Source: Reyranella sp. (GTDB lineage Bacteria > Pseudomonadota > Alphaproteobacteria > Reyranellales > Reyranellaceae). Taken from it: a stretch of DNA of 64,000 nucleotides. The stretch covers positions 1 through 64,000 of the forward strand of contig NZ_SCUT01000018.1 in the NCBI RefSeq assembly GCF_004297265.1, in the 5' to 3' direction. Position 1 is the first letter of the stretch, and every line of letters starts with the position of its first letter. This document shows, piece by piece, positions 19,795 to 28,093 of the stretch. Below the pieces are notes generated by a model, which saw only the letters and a list, made by a program, of their open reading frames with translations, did not search any database and was not told the DNA's origin. The translations under genes were made by a program, and so were the position numbers.

Positions 19795-20625
19795 TTACCG
19801 GCCGGTGAAGTTCGGCTCACGCTTTTCCAGGAAGGCCCTGATGCCCTCCTTCATGTCGTCCGTCTGCATCAGTGGCAGGAGCTGCAGGAAGACGTGATGG
19901 ACGTGCTCGTTGAAGGGTTCGTTCCACGCCATGCGCATCATGCGCTTGGCGGCCTGGATGGCGAGCGGCGCATTGGCGGCGATCTCCAGCGCGAGTTCGC
20001 GGGCGGCGCCCATGACTTCGGCATCCGCCACGACCTTATTCACCAGGCCGATCTCGAGCGATTGAGCGGCGTTCAGCGTCCGGCCGGTGAAGATCAGCTC
20101 GGCGGCCTTGGCCCAGCCCAGCATGCGCGGCAGATACCAGGTGCCGCCCGATTCCGGCAGGACGCCGCGCTTGGCATAGGAAGCGGCGAGCTTGGCGGAT
20201 TGCGCCATCACGCGGATGTCGGCGCCCAACGCGAGGTCGAGCCCGTAGCCGGCCGCCGACCCGTTGAGGGCGCAGATCACCGGCTTGTCCATCGCGTGCA
20301 GCACGGGCGGCGGCGTGTTGCGCAGGTCGATGTTGGTCGGCGTGGCGCCCGAGCCGACGCTCAGATTGTCGGTGCCCTTGTTCTGCGCCTCGAGATTGAG
20401 CCCGGCGCAGAAGGCGCGGCCCGTGCCCGTCAGGATCACCACGCGGACGGCACGATCCTCGTTCGCCTTCACCAGCGCATCGGTGAGCTGCTTCAGCATG
20501 GGACCAGAGATCGTGTTCATGCGCTGCGGCGCGTTGAGCGTGATCGTCGCGATCGTGCCGTCGATGGCGTAGAGCAGCTCCTCCGGCATGACCGAAGCTG
20601 TGGGTGCGGCCGCAAATTGGCTCAT
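19795..20625 (-). CDS. Enoyl-CoA hydratase/isomerase family protein
   Basis: This 276-aa crotonase-fold protein starts at an ATG preceded by AGGAGGA. Oxyanion-hole segments are GRAFCAGLNLEA (about 69-80) and NGSAAGYGLDLALGADIRV (about 120-138). A carboxylate is kept in GVLPESGGTWYLPR, which matches the enoyl-CoA isomerase/hydratase position. It is more typical than the crotonase at 16377-17168. It is divergent from the threonine aldolase gene (54 nt apart). The acyl-CoA substrate is unknown; it may act in fatty-acid or aromatic degradation. Confidence 0.87.
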   Translation of the reverse strand: MSQFAAAPTASVMPEELLYAIDGTIATITLNAPQRMNTISGPMLKQLTDALVKANEDRAVRVVILTGTGRAFCAGLNLEAQNKGTDNLSVGSGATPTNIDLRNTPPPVLHAMDKPVICALNGSAAGYGLDLALGADIRVMAQSAKLAASYAKRGVLPESGGTWYLPRMLGWAKAAELIFTGRTLNAAQSLEIGLVNKVVADAEVMGAARELALEIAANAPLAIQAAKRMMRMAWNEPFNEHVHHVFLQLLPLMQTDDMKEGIRAFLEKREPNFTGR

Positions 20626-20679
20626 GTTTCCTCCTCCTGGCGATTGCCGGTATGGTGGCGCAGGAGATCAGAACACGCC

Positions 20680-21723
20680 ATGCAAAACCGTTTCATCGAC
20701 CTTTACAGCGACACCAAGACCAAGCCCTCCCCCGGCATGCGGAAGGCGATGGCCGACGCCGAGGTCGGCGACGAGCAGAAGATGGAAGACCCCACCGTCA
20801 ACCGCCTGCGCGACAAGGTATGCGAGCTTCTCGGCAAGGAAGATGCGGTGTTCCTGCCGAGCGGCACCATGGGCAACCAGATCGCCATCCGCGTGCATTG
20901 CCGGCTGGGCGACGAGGTGATCGCCGACCGGACGGCCCACATCATCAATGCCGAGTCGGGCGGCACCGCCGCCAATGCCGGTGTCATGATCCGCATGCTC
21001 GACGGTCCCTACGGTGTCTTCACCGGCGAGCAGGTCAAGGAAGCCATCCGCGATCCGAACAGCCGCAACGCTCCGCGCTCGCGCCTCGTGTCGATCGAGA
21101 ACACGTCGAACGGCGGCTGCGGCACCGTGTGGCCGCTCGCCACCATGCAGGGTGTGACCAAGGTCGCGCGCGATGCCGGCCTCAGCCTGCACATGGACGG
21201 TGCGCGGCTCTGCAATGCGGCCGTGAAGTCGGGCACCAAGGCGAGCGATTATGCCGCCTGCGTCGACTCGCTGTGGCTCGACTATACAAAGGGTTTGGGC
21301 GCGCCGGTCGGCGCCAGCCTCGCGGGCTCGAAGGAGTTCATCCACGAGGCCTGGCGCCAGAAGCAGATGCTGGGCGGCTCGATGCGCCAGTCCGGCATCA
21401 TCGCCGCCGCCGCGCTCTATGCCCTCGAACACAACTGGGACCGCCTCGCCGAGGATCACGACAATGCCCGTCACCTCTCGGAAGGCATCGCCAACATCAA
21501 GGGCCTGAAGATCGACGTGCCGCGCATGGAGACCAACCTGGTCTTCTTCGAGGTCACCAAGCCCGGCTGGACGCCGGCCCGGCTGGTCGAGGCCTGCAGG
21601 GAGCGCGGCGTCGGCATGGGCACCGCCGCCGGCAACCGCATCCGCGCCGTCACCCATCTCGACGTCAACCGCGCCGACATTGACAGCGCCCTGAAGGTGA
21701 TCAGCGACGCGCTGGCGGCTTAA
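20680..21723 (+). CDS. ltaE: Low-specificity threonine aldolase
   Basis: This 347-aa PLP enzyme splits L-threonine (and allo-threonine) into glycine and acetaldehyde. Seen motifs are DLYSDTKTKPSPGMRKAM at the N-terminus and FLPSGTMGNQIAI (about 58-70). The stacking His and cofactor Asp lie in LHMDGARL (H171, D173), and the PLP lysine is K204 in DYTKGLGAPVGA. Length matches the family (about 340 aa). It is transcribed alone and followed by a large palindromic element. A related beta-hydroxy amino-acid aldolase specificity cannot be excluded. Confidence 0.9.
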   Translation: MQNRFIDLYSDTKTKPSPGMRKAMADAEVGDEQKMEDPTVNRLRDKVCELLGKEDAVFLPSGTMGNQIAIRVHCRLGDEVIADRTAHIINAESGGTAANAGVMIRMLDGPYGVFTGEQVKEAIRDPNSRNAPRSRLVSIENTSNGGCGTVWPLATMQGVTKVARDAGLSLHMDGARLCNAAVKSGTKASDYAACVDSLWLDYTKGLGAPVGASLAGSKEFIHEAWRQKQMLGGSMRQSGIIAAAALYALEHNWDRLAEDHDNARHLSEGIANIKGLKIDVPRMETNLVFFEVTKPGWTPARLVEACRERGVGMGTAAGNRIRAVTHLDVNRADIDSALKVISDALAA

Positions 21724-21731
21724 ATAACTTA

Positions 21732-21852
21732 CCTCCCCATTCAAATGGGGAGGTGCCCGCGTCTTCGCGGGCGGAGGGGTCAGAGGGTTGGCAATATCAG
21801 CATGACCCCATCGCCCCGTAGGACGGGGCACTTCCCCATCTGAATGGGGAAG
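21732..21852. repeat. Composite palindromic element, copy 1 (pairs with 54500-54605)
   Basis: About 121 bp hold a series of hairpins. CCTCCCCAT/ATGGGGAGG, GCCCGC/GCGGGC, GCCCCGT/ACGGGGC and CTTCCCCATCTGAATGGGGAAG are seen in order along the plus strand. The reverse complement aligns with 54500-54605 hairpin by hairpin and through the linker GCGATGGGGTCATGC. Arms differ, but in matched pairs. This copy carries about 20 extra bases in the middle. It fills the gap between convergent ltaE and the 697-aa gene, where it may serve as a bidirectional terminator. Confidence 0.75.
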
Positions 21853-21861
21853 AAAATCGGA

Positions 21862-23955
21862 TCACGGCACCGCGTGGCCGCGGCGGACCCACTCCTGGAC
21901 CAGGAAACGGACGTCGAAGATCGGCTTGCTGTCGTAGCCCTTGCCGACCCAGCAGAACTGGCGCTGCTCGAGGCTGCGGCCCTCGACCAGGCGCAGGCCG
22001 GCCTCGAGATCGCCGCGCCGCGCCAGGGCGACGGCCTGCAGGCCCTGCAGCGTATCGCGCAGGCAGGCGGCGTCCTTCGCGGGCAACTGCGCCAGCTCGC
22101 GCGGTAGCCGGCGCGCCGCCGCTTCGATCTCGTCCGATGCGCCGTCCCAGGCGAGCGCATCGGCCACTTCGACGAGGCGGCGGCTGGCTTCCTGGGCGTC
22201 GCCGCCCGGGCGCAGCCCCACGAGCGTCTCGACGTCGCTCCGGTCACCCAGCTCGCGCAGCAGCATGACGCCCACGAAGATGTCGGAGACTCCGAAGGCG
22301 CCGGCGCTGCCGGCCACGAATTCCCGCAGCAGCACCTTCGCCGTGTCGACCCGCCCCTGCAGCAGCAGGAGCCGCAGCGCAGGAAGGTCCTTGCCCGGAA
22401 AAACGTACAGATAGGCATCGAGCGCGGCCGCGGCGCGGTCGGTCAGGCCGGCATTCTGCTGCGCCTCGATGATATGGAGGACGGGACCGGCGTCGAGGTC
22501 GACCGCGGCCGGTTCCGCTTCCATGAGTGCCCGGGCATCGACCGCATTCCCGTCGAGCACGAGGCCGATCAACTGGAGTTGTGCCCGCAGCCTGGGATTG
22601 ATCCGGTCCAGGGTCTCGCGGTCCGCCCCGGTAAGCCCGGCCAATCGCCGCGCCAGTGGTGAGCGCGGATAGATCGCCAGGAAGGACGCGGCCCAATCGA
22701 CGCCCAGCGCCTTGGCCGCCGCGTCGTCGATCGGGGCGCCGGCCGCAACGCGCGCGAGGATCAGGGACTGCCGCGCCCTGTGCCAGGCGAGCGCCGGCGC
22801 ATTGTTGCGGCGCGCGAGATCGGTCTGGGCATCGGCCGCGAGAATCGCGGCATTGGTGAGATCGATGCCGTTTTCGCGCGCGCTCCTGTCGAAGATGGCG
22901 ATCAGCTGCTCGATCAGTTCGACGGCAGCAGGCCCCGCCGTCGCCCCGGCCACCGAGTCCGCAAGCGCAACGAGATAGGGCTGCCCGAGCGGCGTGCCGC
23001 CGGGTTGCGCGGTCAGCTTGAAGGCCGACTGCCAGTAGACGCTACGCGCCTGCCAGCGCCGCGCGAAGCCGCGATCCAGCGTCCAGTCGCAGTCGCCATA
23101 GTCTACCGACACGCGGCGGTCGGGTGACAGTTGCCGCGGCTCGACCGCCTCGACGACCTTGCGCACGAGGCGCTCGACCTCGGCACTATCGCCGCGGCGA
23201 CCGGCGACGACGGCGAGGCGAGTCAGGATCTCCGGACCGGCCGGCGCCCGGCGCGTGTTCTGGGTCATGCTGCCGGCCGCGCGCTGCTCGGCCTCTGCCG
23301 GGACCCCGAGATCGGCGAGCCTCAGCCCCATCGCCGCATTGAGTTCGGGCGCGATCAGGCGCGTTGCCACCTGCCGCGCGAGCGACCGGTGGCCGCGCTG
23401 GCACAGCCAGTCGATGGCGACGCTGCGATTGACGATTCCCGCCACCTCGCCGACACCCGGCTGCATCGACTGGAAGAACCAGCTCATGGCCCCGGCGTCG
23501 TTGGCGCGTGCGAGCTGCCAGAAGTATTGCTGGTTCACGCCCTCGCCGGACGACAGGCCGGAATACTGCCGGTCGAGCAGGAAGATGCGCTGCAGGTCGT
23601 CGCGCTCCTCGGCCAGGGCCCTGGCTGCGCTCAAGCCGACTTCGATGACTTCGCGATCGGTCGACGCGGATTTCTCCGCCAGCGCCTCGTCGATCACCCT
23701 CAGCCGGTCGGCGGCCTCGTACGGGCGGTGGGTCGACGGCAGGGACAGCAGCGCCAGATAGGCTTCGACCTGCATCCGCCGCTTCAGGTCGGCATTGGTC
23801 TCAGCCTGCGCCCTGGCGAGATGCGCCTCGACCAGCTCGATCGCGCGGGCGAGCGTCGTGCGATCGACAGGAGATTGCGCCTGGCCGAGGGAAGCGAAGC
23901 AGTGCACCCCCAGGGCCGCAGCCAAGGCAGACTTGATCCAAACCCGAATTTTCAT
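21862..23955 (-). CDS. Large secreted alpha-helical repeat protein of unknown function
   Basis: This 697-aa protein starts MKIRVWIKSALAAALGVHCF and has an apparent Sec signal ending near AQA-QSP (residues 25-27). It is predicted to be periplasmic or secreted. The rest is Ala/Leu/Arg-rich with repeating amphipathic helices and no membrane segment, like an alpha-solenoid or TPR-type scaffold. I do not recognise a catalytic motif. A few cysteines are present, including WLCQRGHRS, DYGDCDW and the C-terminal QRQFCWVGKGYDSK. The C-terminal 40 residues (FDVRFLVQEWVRRGHAVP) look like a distinct tail. It stands alone, convergent to ltaE and divergent from the molybdenum hydroxylase gene. A longer start at 24024 would disrupt the signal peptide. 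Confidence 0.75.
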   Translation of the reverse strand: MKIRVWIKSALAAALGVHCFASLGQAQSPVDRTTLARAIELVEAHLARAQAETNADLKRRMQVEAYLALLSLPSTHRPYEAADRLRVIDEALAEKSASTDREVIEVGLSAARALAEERDDLQRIFLLDRQYSGLSSGEGVNQQYFWQLARANDAGAMSWFFQSMQPGVGEVAGIVNRSVAIDWLCQRGHRSLARQVATRLIAPELNAAMGLRLADLGVPAEAEQRAAGSMTQNTRRAPAGPEILTRLAVVAGRRGDSAEVERLVRKVVEAVEPRQLSPDRRVSVDYGDCDWTLDRGFARRWQARSVYWQSAFKLTAQPGGTPLGQPYLVALADSVAGATAGPAAVELIEQLIAIFDRSARENGIDLTNAAILAADAQTDLARRNNAPALAWHRARQSLILARVAAGAPIDDAAAKALGVDWAASFLAIYPRSPLARRLAGLTGADRETLDRINPRLRAQLQLIGLVLDGNAVDARALMEAEPAAVDLDAGPVLHIIEAQQNAGLTDRAAAALDAYLYVFPGKDLPALRLLLLQGRVDTAKVLLREFVAGSAGAFGVSDIFVGVMLLRELGDRSDVETLVGLRPGGDAQEASRRLVEVADALAWDGASDEIEAAARRLPRELAQLPAKDAACLRDTLQGLQAVALARRGDLEAGLRLVEGRSLEQRQFCWVGKGYDSKPIFDVRFLVQEWVRRGHAVP

Positions 23956-24082
23956 CGTCGCTGCTGGTCGCCGGAACCGGTGTATGATGATCGCTAACGA
24001 ACGACTGAGTGCATTTGGTGGCAAAGATTACAACAGACCGGCCGGTTCAGCGCCCCACCCCATCCCGGATCGACGGGATCCG

Positions 24083-26368
24083 ATGAACGTCCCCCTCCAG
24101 TTCGGTCGTTCGATCACGCGCCGTGAAGACCAGCGATTCCTGACCGGTCGCGGGCGCTATGCCGACAATACCGCGCCGGCCGAAGCACTCTCCGTGCTGT
24201 TCGTGCGCTCGCCGCATGCACATGCGCGGATCGTGAGCATCGACACGGAAGCCGCCCGCGCCTCGTCCGGCGTCCGGGCGATCTACACGGCACAGGACCT
24301 CGTGGCCGACAGGATCGGCCACCTGCCGGCGATCAGCGAGATCAAGGACGAGGCCGGGAATCGCCATCGCGAGCCGGAGCATCTGCCGATGCCGGTCGGC
24401 AAGGTGCGCCATGTCGGCGACATCGTGGCGATGATCGTGGCCGGCACGATCGACCAGGCGCGCGATGCCGCCGAGTTGCTGCAGGTCGACTACGAGGAGC
24501 TGCCCGCCGTGGTGACGGCGGCGCAGGCGCTGGCCCCCGATGCGCCGCTGGTGCACGACGACGTGCCCGGCAACCTGATGTGCCACTGGGCCAAGGGTGA
24601 CCGCGCCGCGACCGACGCCGCCTTCGAGCGCGCCGCGCATGTCACGACGCTCTCGATCCGCTCGCCGCGCCAGATCGTGCACTACATGGAGACGCGGGCC
24701 GCCTGGTCGACCTACGACGCCGGCGACGACCTCGTCACGGTCACCTTCTCCTCGCAGGGCGTGCAGATCCCGCACCGGCTGATGTGCGAGCGCGTGCTCG
24801 GCATTCCGAAGGAAAAACTGCGGCTGGTTACCGAGGATGTCGGCGGCGGCTTCGGGCCGAAATATCCCATTTCCGTCGAATCGACCCTGATCGCCTGGGC
24901 AACGCGCAAGCTCGGCCGCGGCCTGCGCTGGACCTGCGAGCGCGGCGAGCTCGCGCTGGCCGACAGCCATGCCCGCGACCTGGTCGCCACGGCGAGCCTC
25001 GCGCTCGACGCCGAGGGCCGTTTCCTCGGCCTGCGCGTGAAGGCGGAAGCCAATTACGGCGCCTATGTCTCGATGTTCGCGCCCAGCATCCCGACGACCG
25101 GCCTCGCCAAGGTGATCTCGGGCCTCTACCGCATCCCCGCGATCCGGGTCGACTTCGACTGCGTCTTCACCAACACCGTGCCGGTCGACGCCATCCGCGG
25201 CGCCGGCAAGCCCGAGGCGCTGTTCCTGCTGGAACGGCTGGTCGACCTCGCCGCGCACGAAACCGGCCGCACGCCGGTCGAACTGCGGCGTCTCAACCTG
25301 CTGCGCGCCGACGAAATGCCTTATCGTGCGGCGAGCGGTTACACCTACGATGCCGCCGATTGCACGCGGCTGTTCGAGACCGCGCTCTCCGCCGCCGACG
25401 AAGCGGGCTTCGATGCGCGCCGCGTGGCGAGCGAGGCCGCGGGCAGGCTGCGCGGCCTTGGCCTGTCCTGCCACCTGCATGGCACCGGCGGCATCGCCGA
25501 CGAGCACGTCGTGGTGAATGCCGAGGCCGGCCGCCTGGTCGCGCGGCTCGGCACGCAGAGCCAGGGCCAGGGCCACGAGACGGTGTTCGCGCAGATCCTG
25601 GCGGCCGCGCTCGGCGTCCCTGTCGAGCGCATCGAGATCAAGCAAGGGGATACACACAGCATCCCGCGCGGCGGCGGCACCGGAGGCTCCTCCTCCACGA
25701 TCATCAGCGGCACGACGTTGAAGCGCGCCGCCGATGTGCTGATCGAGCGTGGCCGCGATCTCGCCGCCGAGCGGCTGGAGACATCGCCCGCCGACATCGC
25801 CTATCGCGATGGCGCCTTCGAAGTCGTGGGCACCGACCGGCGGGTCGGCCTGTTCGAGTTGGCGGCCTGGAAGCCGTTCGACGGCGATGCGGTGTTCGCC
25901 GACAAGGTCGAGTCCTTCCCGACCGGGGTCATGGTCTGCGAAGTCGAAGTCGATCCCGAGACCGGCGAGACGCGCGTCGAGCGCTTCCTCGCGGTCGCCG
26001 ATTGCGGCCCGGTGGTGAACCCTCGCCTGCTGGCCGGCCAGATGCACGGCGGCATCGTGCACGGTCTCGGCAACGCGCTGATGGAAGAAGCGATCTACGA
26101 TCAGGAAACCGGCCAGCTCCTGTCCGGCACCCTGATGGACTATGCCCTGCCGCGCGCCGACAACCTGCCGCCGCTCCATGTCGAGACGATGGTCACGTCC
26201 TCGCCCAACAACTCCCTGGGCTTCAAGGGTGTCGGCGAACTGCCGACCAATGGCGCCCCGGCGGCGCTGGCCAATGCCGTGCTCGACGCGCTGCGCCCGT
26301 TGGGCGTGCTCCACATCGACATGCCATTGACCGCCGCCAAGGTCTGGGCCGCCCTGCAGAAGCGTTGA
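24083..26368 (+). CDS. Molybdenum hydroxylase large subunit (CoxL/XdhB family), orphan
   Basis: This 761-aa molybdopterin-binding subunit of the xanthine dehydrogenase/aerobic CO dehydrogenase superfamily begins with QFGRSITRREDQRFLTGRGRY (abbreviated), the usual aldehyde-oxidase domain start. Also seen are EDVGGGFGPKYPI (about 253-265), VDAIRGAGKPEALFLLERL, TQSQGQGHETVFAQ (MCD-cofactor loop) and, near the C-terminus, GFKGVGELPTNGAPAALANA with the catalytic Glu of GVGE. The form-I CO dehydrogenase loop with Cys-Ser is absent, so CO oxidation is unlikely. No [2Fe-2S] or FAD subunit gene is adjacent, so partners must be elsewhere. Substrate unknown. Confidence 0.87.
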   Translation: MNVPLQFGRSITRREDQRFLTGRGRYADNTAPAEALSVLFVRSPHAHARIVSIDTEAARASSGVRAIYTAQDLVADRIGHLPAISEIKDEAGNRHREPEHLPMPVGKVRHVGDIVAMIVAGTIDQARDAAELLQVDYEELPAVVTAAQALAPDAPLVHDDVPGNLMCHWAKGDRAATDAAFERAAHVTTLSIRSPRQIVHYMETRAAWSTYDAGDDLVTVTFSSQGVQIPHRLMCERVLGIPKEKLRLVTEDVGGGFGPKYPISVESTLIAWATRKLGRGLRWTCERGELALADSHARDLVATASLALDAEGRFLGLRVKAEANYGAYVSMFAPSIPTTGLAKVISGLYRIPAIRVDFDCVFTNTVPVDAIRGAGKPEALFLLERLVDLAAHETGRTPVELRRLNLLRADEMPYRAASGYTYDAADCTRLFETALSAADEAGFDARRVASEAAGRLRGLGLSCHLHGTGGIADEHVVVNAEAGRLVARLGTQSQGQGHETVFAQILAAALGVPVERIEIKQGDTHSIPRGGGTGGSSSTIISGTTLKRAADVLIERGRDLAAERLETSPADIAYRDGAFEVVGTDRRVGLFELAAWKPFDGDAVFADKVESFPTGVMVCEVEVDPETGETRVERFLAVADCGPVVNPRLLAGQMHGGIVHGLGNALMEEAIYDQETGQLLSGTLMDYALPRADNLPPLHVETMVTSSPNNSLGFKGVGELPTNGAPAALANAVLDALRPLGVLHIDMPLTAAKVWAALQKR

Positions 26369-27160
26369 TCAGGCCTGCAGCAGGTCGAACAGGCCGCGAC
26401 CGCCCACGTAGAGTCCGGCCGCGATCACGAAGAGGGCGAAGATCCTCGTCAGCGCCCCCTTGCGCTTCGCCAGCACGGCGTTGGCCTTCGTGCCGGCCAG
26501 CGCACCGGCGATACCGCCCGCGATCAGAAGGGCCGCCACCTGCCAATCCACCAACCCGGACCAGGCATAGCTGCCGGCCGCCGTGATGCCGAAGGCGGTC
26601 ACCGCGACCAGCGACGCACTGGCCGCCTCCTCGAGCTTCATGTCGGCGGCGAGGATCAGGCCCGGCACGATCAGGAAGCCTCCGCCGATGCCGAAGAAGC
26701 CCGACAGGAGACCGACGCCCGCGCCCAGCACAATGAGACGCGGCAGGAGCTGCCGCGCGTTCTCGCGCGTCAGCCAGGCCGACTGGCTGCCGCCCTTGTC
26801 CTTGGGACGCAGCATCATCAGGCCGACGACGATCATCAGGATACCGAACAGCGCGACGAGCTTCTGCCCGTCCATCGCCTTGCCGAGCGCGGCGCCGGCG
26901 AAGGCGCCGCCGACACCCGCAAGGCTGAACACGATGGCGCAGGGCCAGCGGATCGGCGCCTTGCGTGCATGCATCGCCAGGCCCGCCGCGGCGTTGACGG
27001 CCACGGCGAACGCGGCAGTGCCGATCGCGATGTGCGCCGACGGCATGCCCACGGCATAGAGCAGCAGCGGCACGGCGAGGATCGAGCCGCCGCCCCCGAT
27101 GAGTCCGAGGACGAGGCCGACCACCCCGCCCGAGGCGAGCGCGGCGACCGGGGCGAACAT
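26369..27160 (-). CDS. TauE/SafE (TSUP) sulfite/sulfur-compound exporter
   Basis: This 263-aa protein has eight predicted helices and the duplicated TSUP glycine motif: GLVLGLIGGGGSILAVPLLLY in the first half (about residues 16-36) and GLLSGFFGIGGGFLIVPGL in the second. The family moves sulfite, sulfoacetate or thiosulfate-like anions across the inner membrane. Its ATG overlaps the rhodanese stop by one base (TGATG). It is the last gene of the bigR-rhodanese-TSUP operon, so export of sulfite formed by persulfide oxidation is the natural role. Confidence 0.87.
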   Translation of the reverse strand: MFAPVAALASGGVVGLVLGLIGGGGSILAVPLLLYAVGMPSAHIAIGTAAFAVAVNAAAGLAMHARKAPIRWPCAIVFSLAGVGGAFAGAALGKAMDGQKLVALFGILMIVVGLMMLRPKDKGGSQSAWLTRENARQLLPRLIVLGAGVGLLSGFFGIGGGFLIVPGLILAADMKLEEAASASLVAVTAFGITAAGSYAWSGLVDWQVAALLIAGGIAGALAGTKANAVLAKRKGALTRIFALFVIAAGLYVGGRGLFDLLQA

Positions 27161-27687
27161 CAGGCCAGCGCCTTCCGCACGGTCCGGTTCCACGGCATCA
27201 GGGCCAGCAGCTTGGCCATGCCGCACCAGCCCGTGCTGCCGGCAAAGACCAGACCGGCACCCACGAAGGCCGAGACGGCGAGGAACGCCGGCGCCACCCA
27301 CAGGCTGAGGACGACACCCAGCACGACCAGGCTGCCGGCCACGATCTGGACCTGCCGCATGATCTCGATCGGCTGCTTCCTGTCGATTGCCACCGGCAGG
27401 CCGGCGCGCTTCCAGGCCTCGAGTCCGCCTTCGAGGAGATAGGCCTCACACCCCGCCGCCTCGCCCAGGCGGGCGGCGTTGGCGCCGGTGCGCGCGCCGG
27501 AGCGGCAATGGAAGATGACGGCCTTCGCGCCGGGCGCCTGCACGCTCCGCAGCGTCGAGAGAGGTGCGTGCTGCGTGCCCGGGATGTGCTCGCGCGCCCT
27601 TTCGTCGGCTTCGCGCACGTCGACCAGGACGGCGCCTTCGGCGATGAGTTGCCGCGCCCTGGCGGCATCGATGATTGGCAGAGACAT
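27160..27687 (-). CDS. Rhodanese domain fused to a DUF2892-type membrane domain
   Basis: This 175-aa protein has two parts. Residues 1-100 form a rhodanese domain with DVREADERAREHIPGTQHAP and the active loop CRSGARTG (Cys61), which carries the transferred sulfane sulfur. Residues 108-165 form two hydrophobic helices ending in STGWCGMAKLLALMPWN, the pattern of the YgaP/DUF2892 inner-membrane domain. It probably moves sulfur between thiosulfate, persulfides and acceptors at the membrane face. It lies 27 nt after bigR and overlaps the exporter gene by 1 nt, within the sulfide-detoxification operon. Confidence 0.88.
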   Translation of the reverse strand: MSLPIIDAARARQLIAEGAVLVDVREADERAREHIPGTQHAPLSTLRSVQAPGAKAVIFHCRSGARTGANAARLGEAAGCEAYLLEGGLEAWKRAGLPVAIDRKQPIEIMRQVQIVAGSLVVLGVVLSLWVAPAFLAVSAFVGAGLVFAGSTGWCGMAKLLALMPWNRTVRKALA

Positions 27688-27714
27688 ATGACTGGGTCCT
27701 TTCCGCGCGGCCGT

Positions 27715-28032
27715 TCAGTCCGCGCAATAGAGTCGATGAAGCGTCGAAAGCAGCGTCTCGATCCGCGGGTCGCCGATCCGGTACCAGACGGTCTGTGCCT
27801 CGCGCCGGAAGGCGACGATTCCCTCCTCCCGCATGCGGGCGAGATGCTGGGACAGCGCCGACTGCGACAGGCCGACTTCTGCCGCCAGCGTTCCGACCGT
27901 CGCCTCTCCCACCTCCACGAGCTTGCAGAGGATGAGCAGGCGGCGGTCGTTGGCGAGCGCCGAGAGCGTGGCGGCCACTTCGCCGGCTTTCGCCTGAAGT
28001 GCCTTGGGATCGATGGTTTGCTTCGTCTTCAT
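27715..28032 (-). CDS. bigR: BigR/SqrR-type ArsR-family reactive-sulfur repressor
   Basis: This 105-aa ArsR-fold repressor starts at ATG 28032. The in-frame extension to 28074 would run through the operator and adds atypical residues. The helix-turn-helix is VGTLAAEVGLSQSALSQHLARM (abbreviated; about 46-66). Two cysteines, Cys36 in LLILCKL and Cys103 in LYCAD, match the conserved pair of BigR/SqrR/YgaV. That pair forms a disulfide or polysulfide bridge with reactive sulfur and releases DNA. It heads the rhodanese-TSUP operon and is divergent from the persulfide dioxygenase gene across two tandem inverted repeats. Confidence 0.9.
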   Translation of the reverse strand: MKTKQTIDPKALQAKAGEVAATLSALANDRRLLILCKLVEVGEATVGTLAAEVGLSQSALSQHLARMREEGIVAFRREAQTVWYRIGDPRIETLLSTLHRLYCAD

Positions 28033-28063
28033 ATTAGGTCTTGCTAAATTAGTTATATCTAAT
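28033..28063. promoter_or_regulatory. Tandem BigR-type operators ATTAG-N6-CTAAW
   Basis: Two abutting AT-rich dyads, ATTAG-N6-CTAAA (28033-28048) and ATTAG-N6-CTAAT (28048-28063), share one base. They fill most of the 61-nt gap between bigR and the divergent blh gene. ATTAG...CTAAT is consistent with published BigR-type palindromes. Two dimers could bind side by side and shut off both directions. The site also covers a candidate plus-strand promoter at 28041-28068. Confidence 0.75.
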
Positions 28064-28068
28064 ATATC
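28041..28068 (+). promoter_or_regulatory. Candidate sigma-70 promoter for blh
   Basis: TTGCTA (28041-28046) and TATATC (28063-28068) are separated by 16 bp and followed 26 bp later by the blh ATG with its AGGAGG-like site. The -35 lies in the first BigR dyad and the -10 abuts the second, so a bound repressor would occlude polymerase. Assigned by eye only. Confidence 0.4.
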
Positions 28069-28093
28069 TGTCAATCAGGAAACGGAGGAATTC

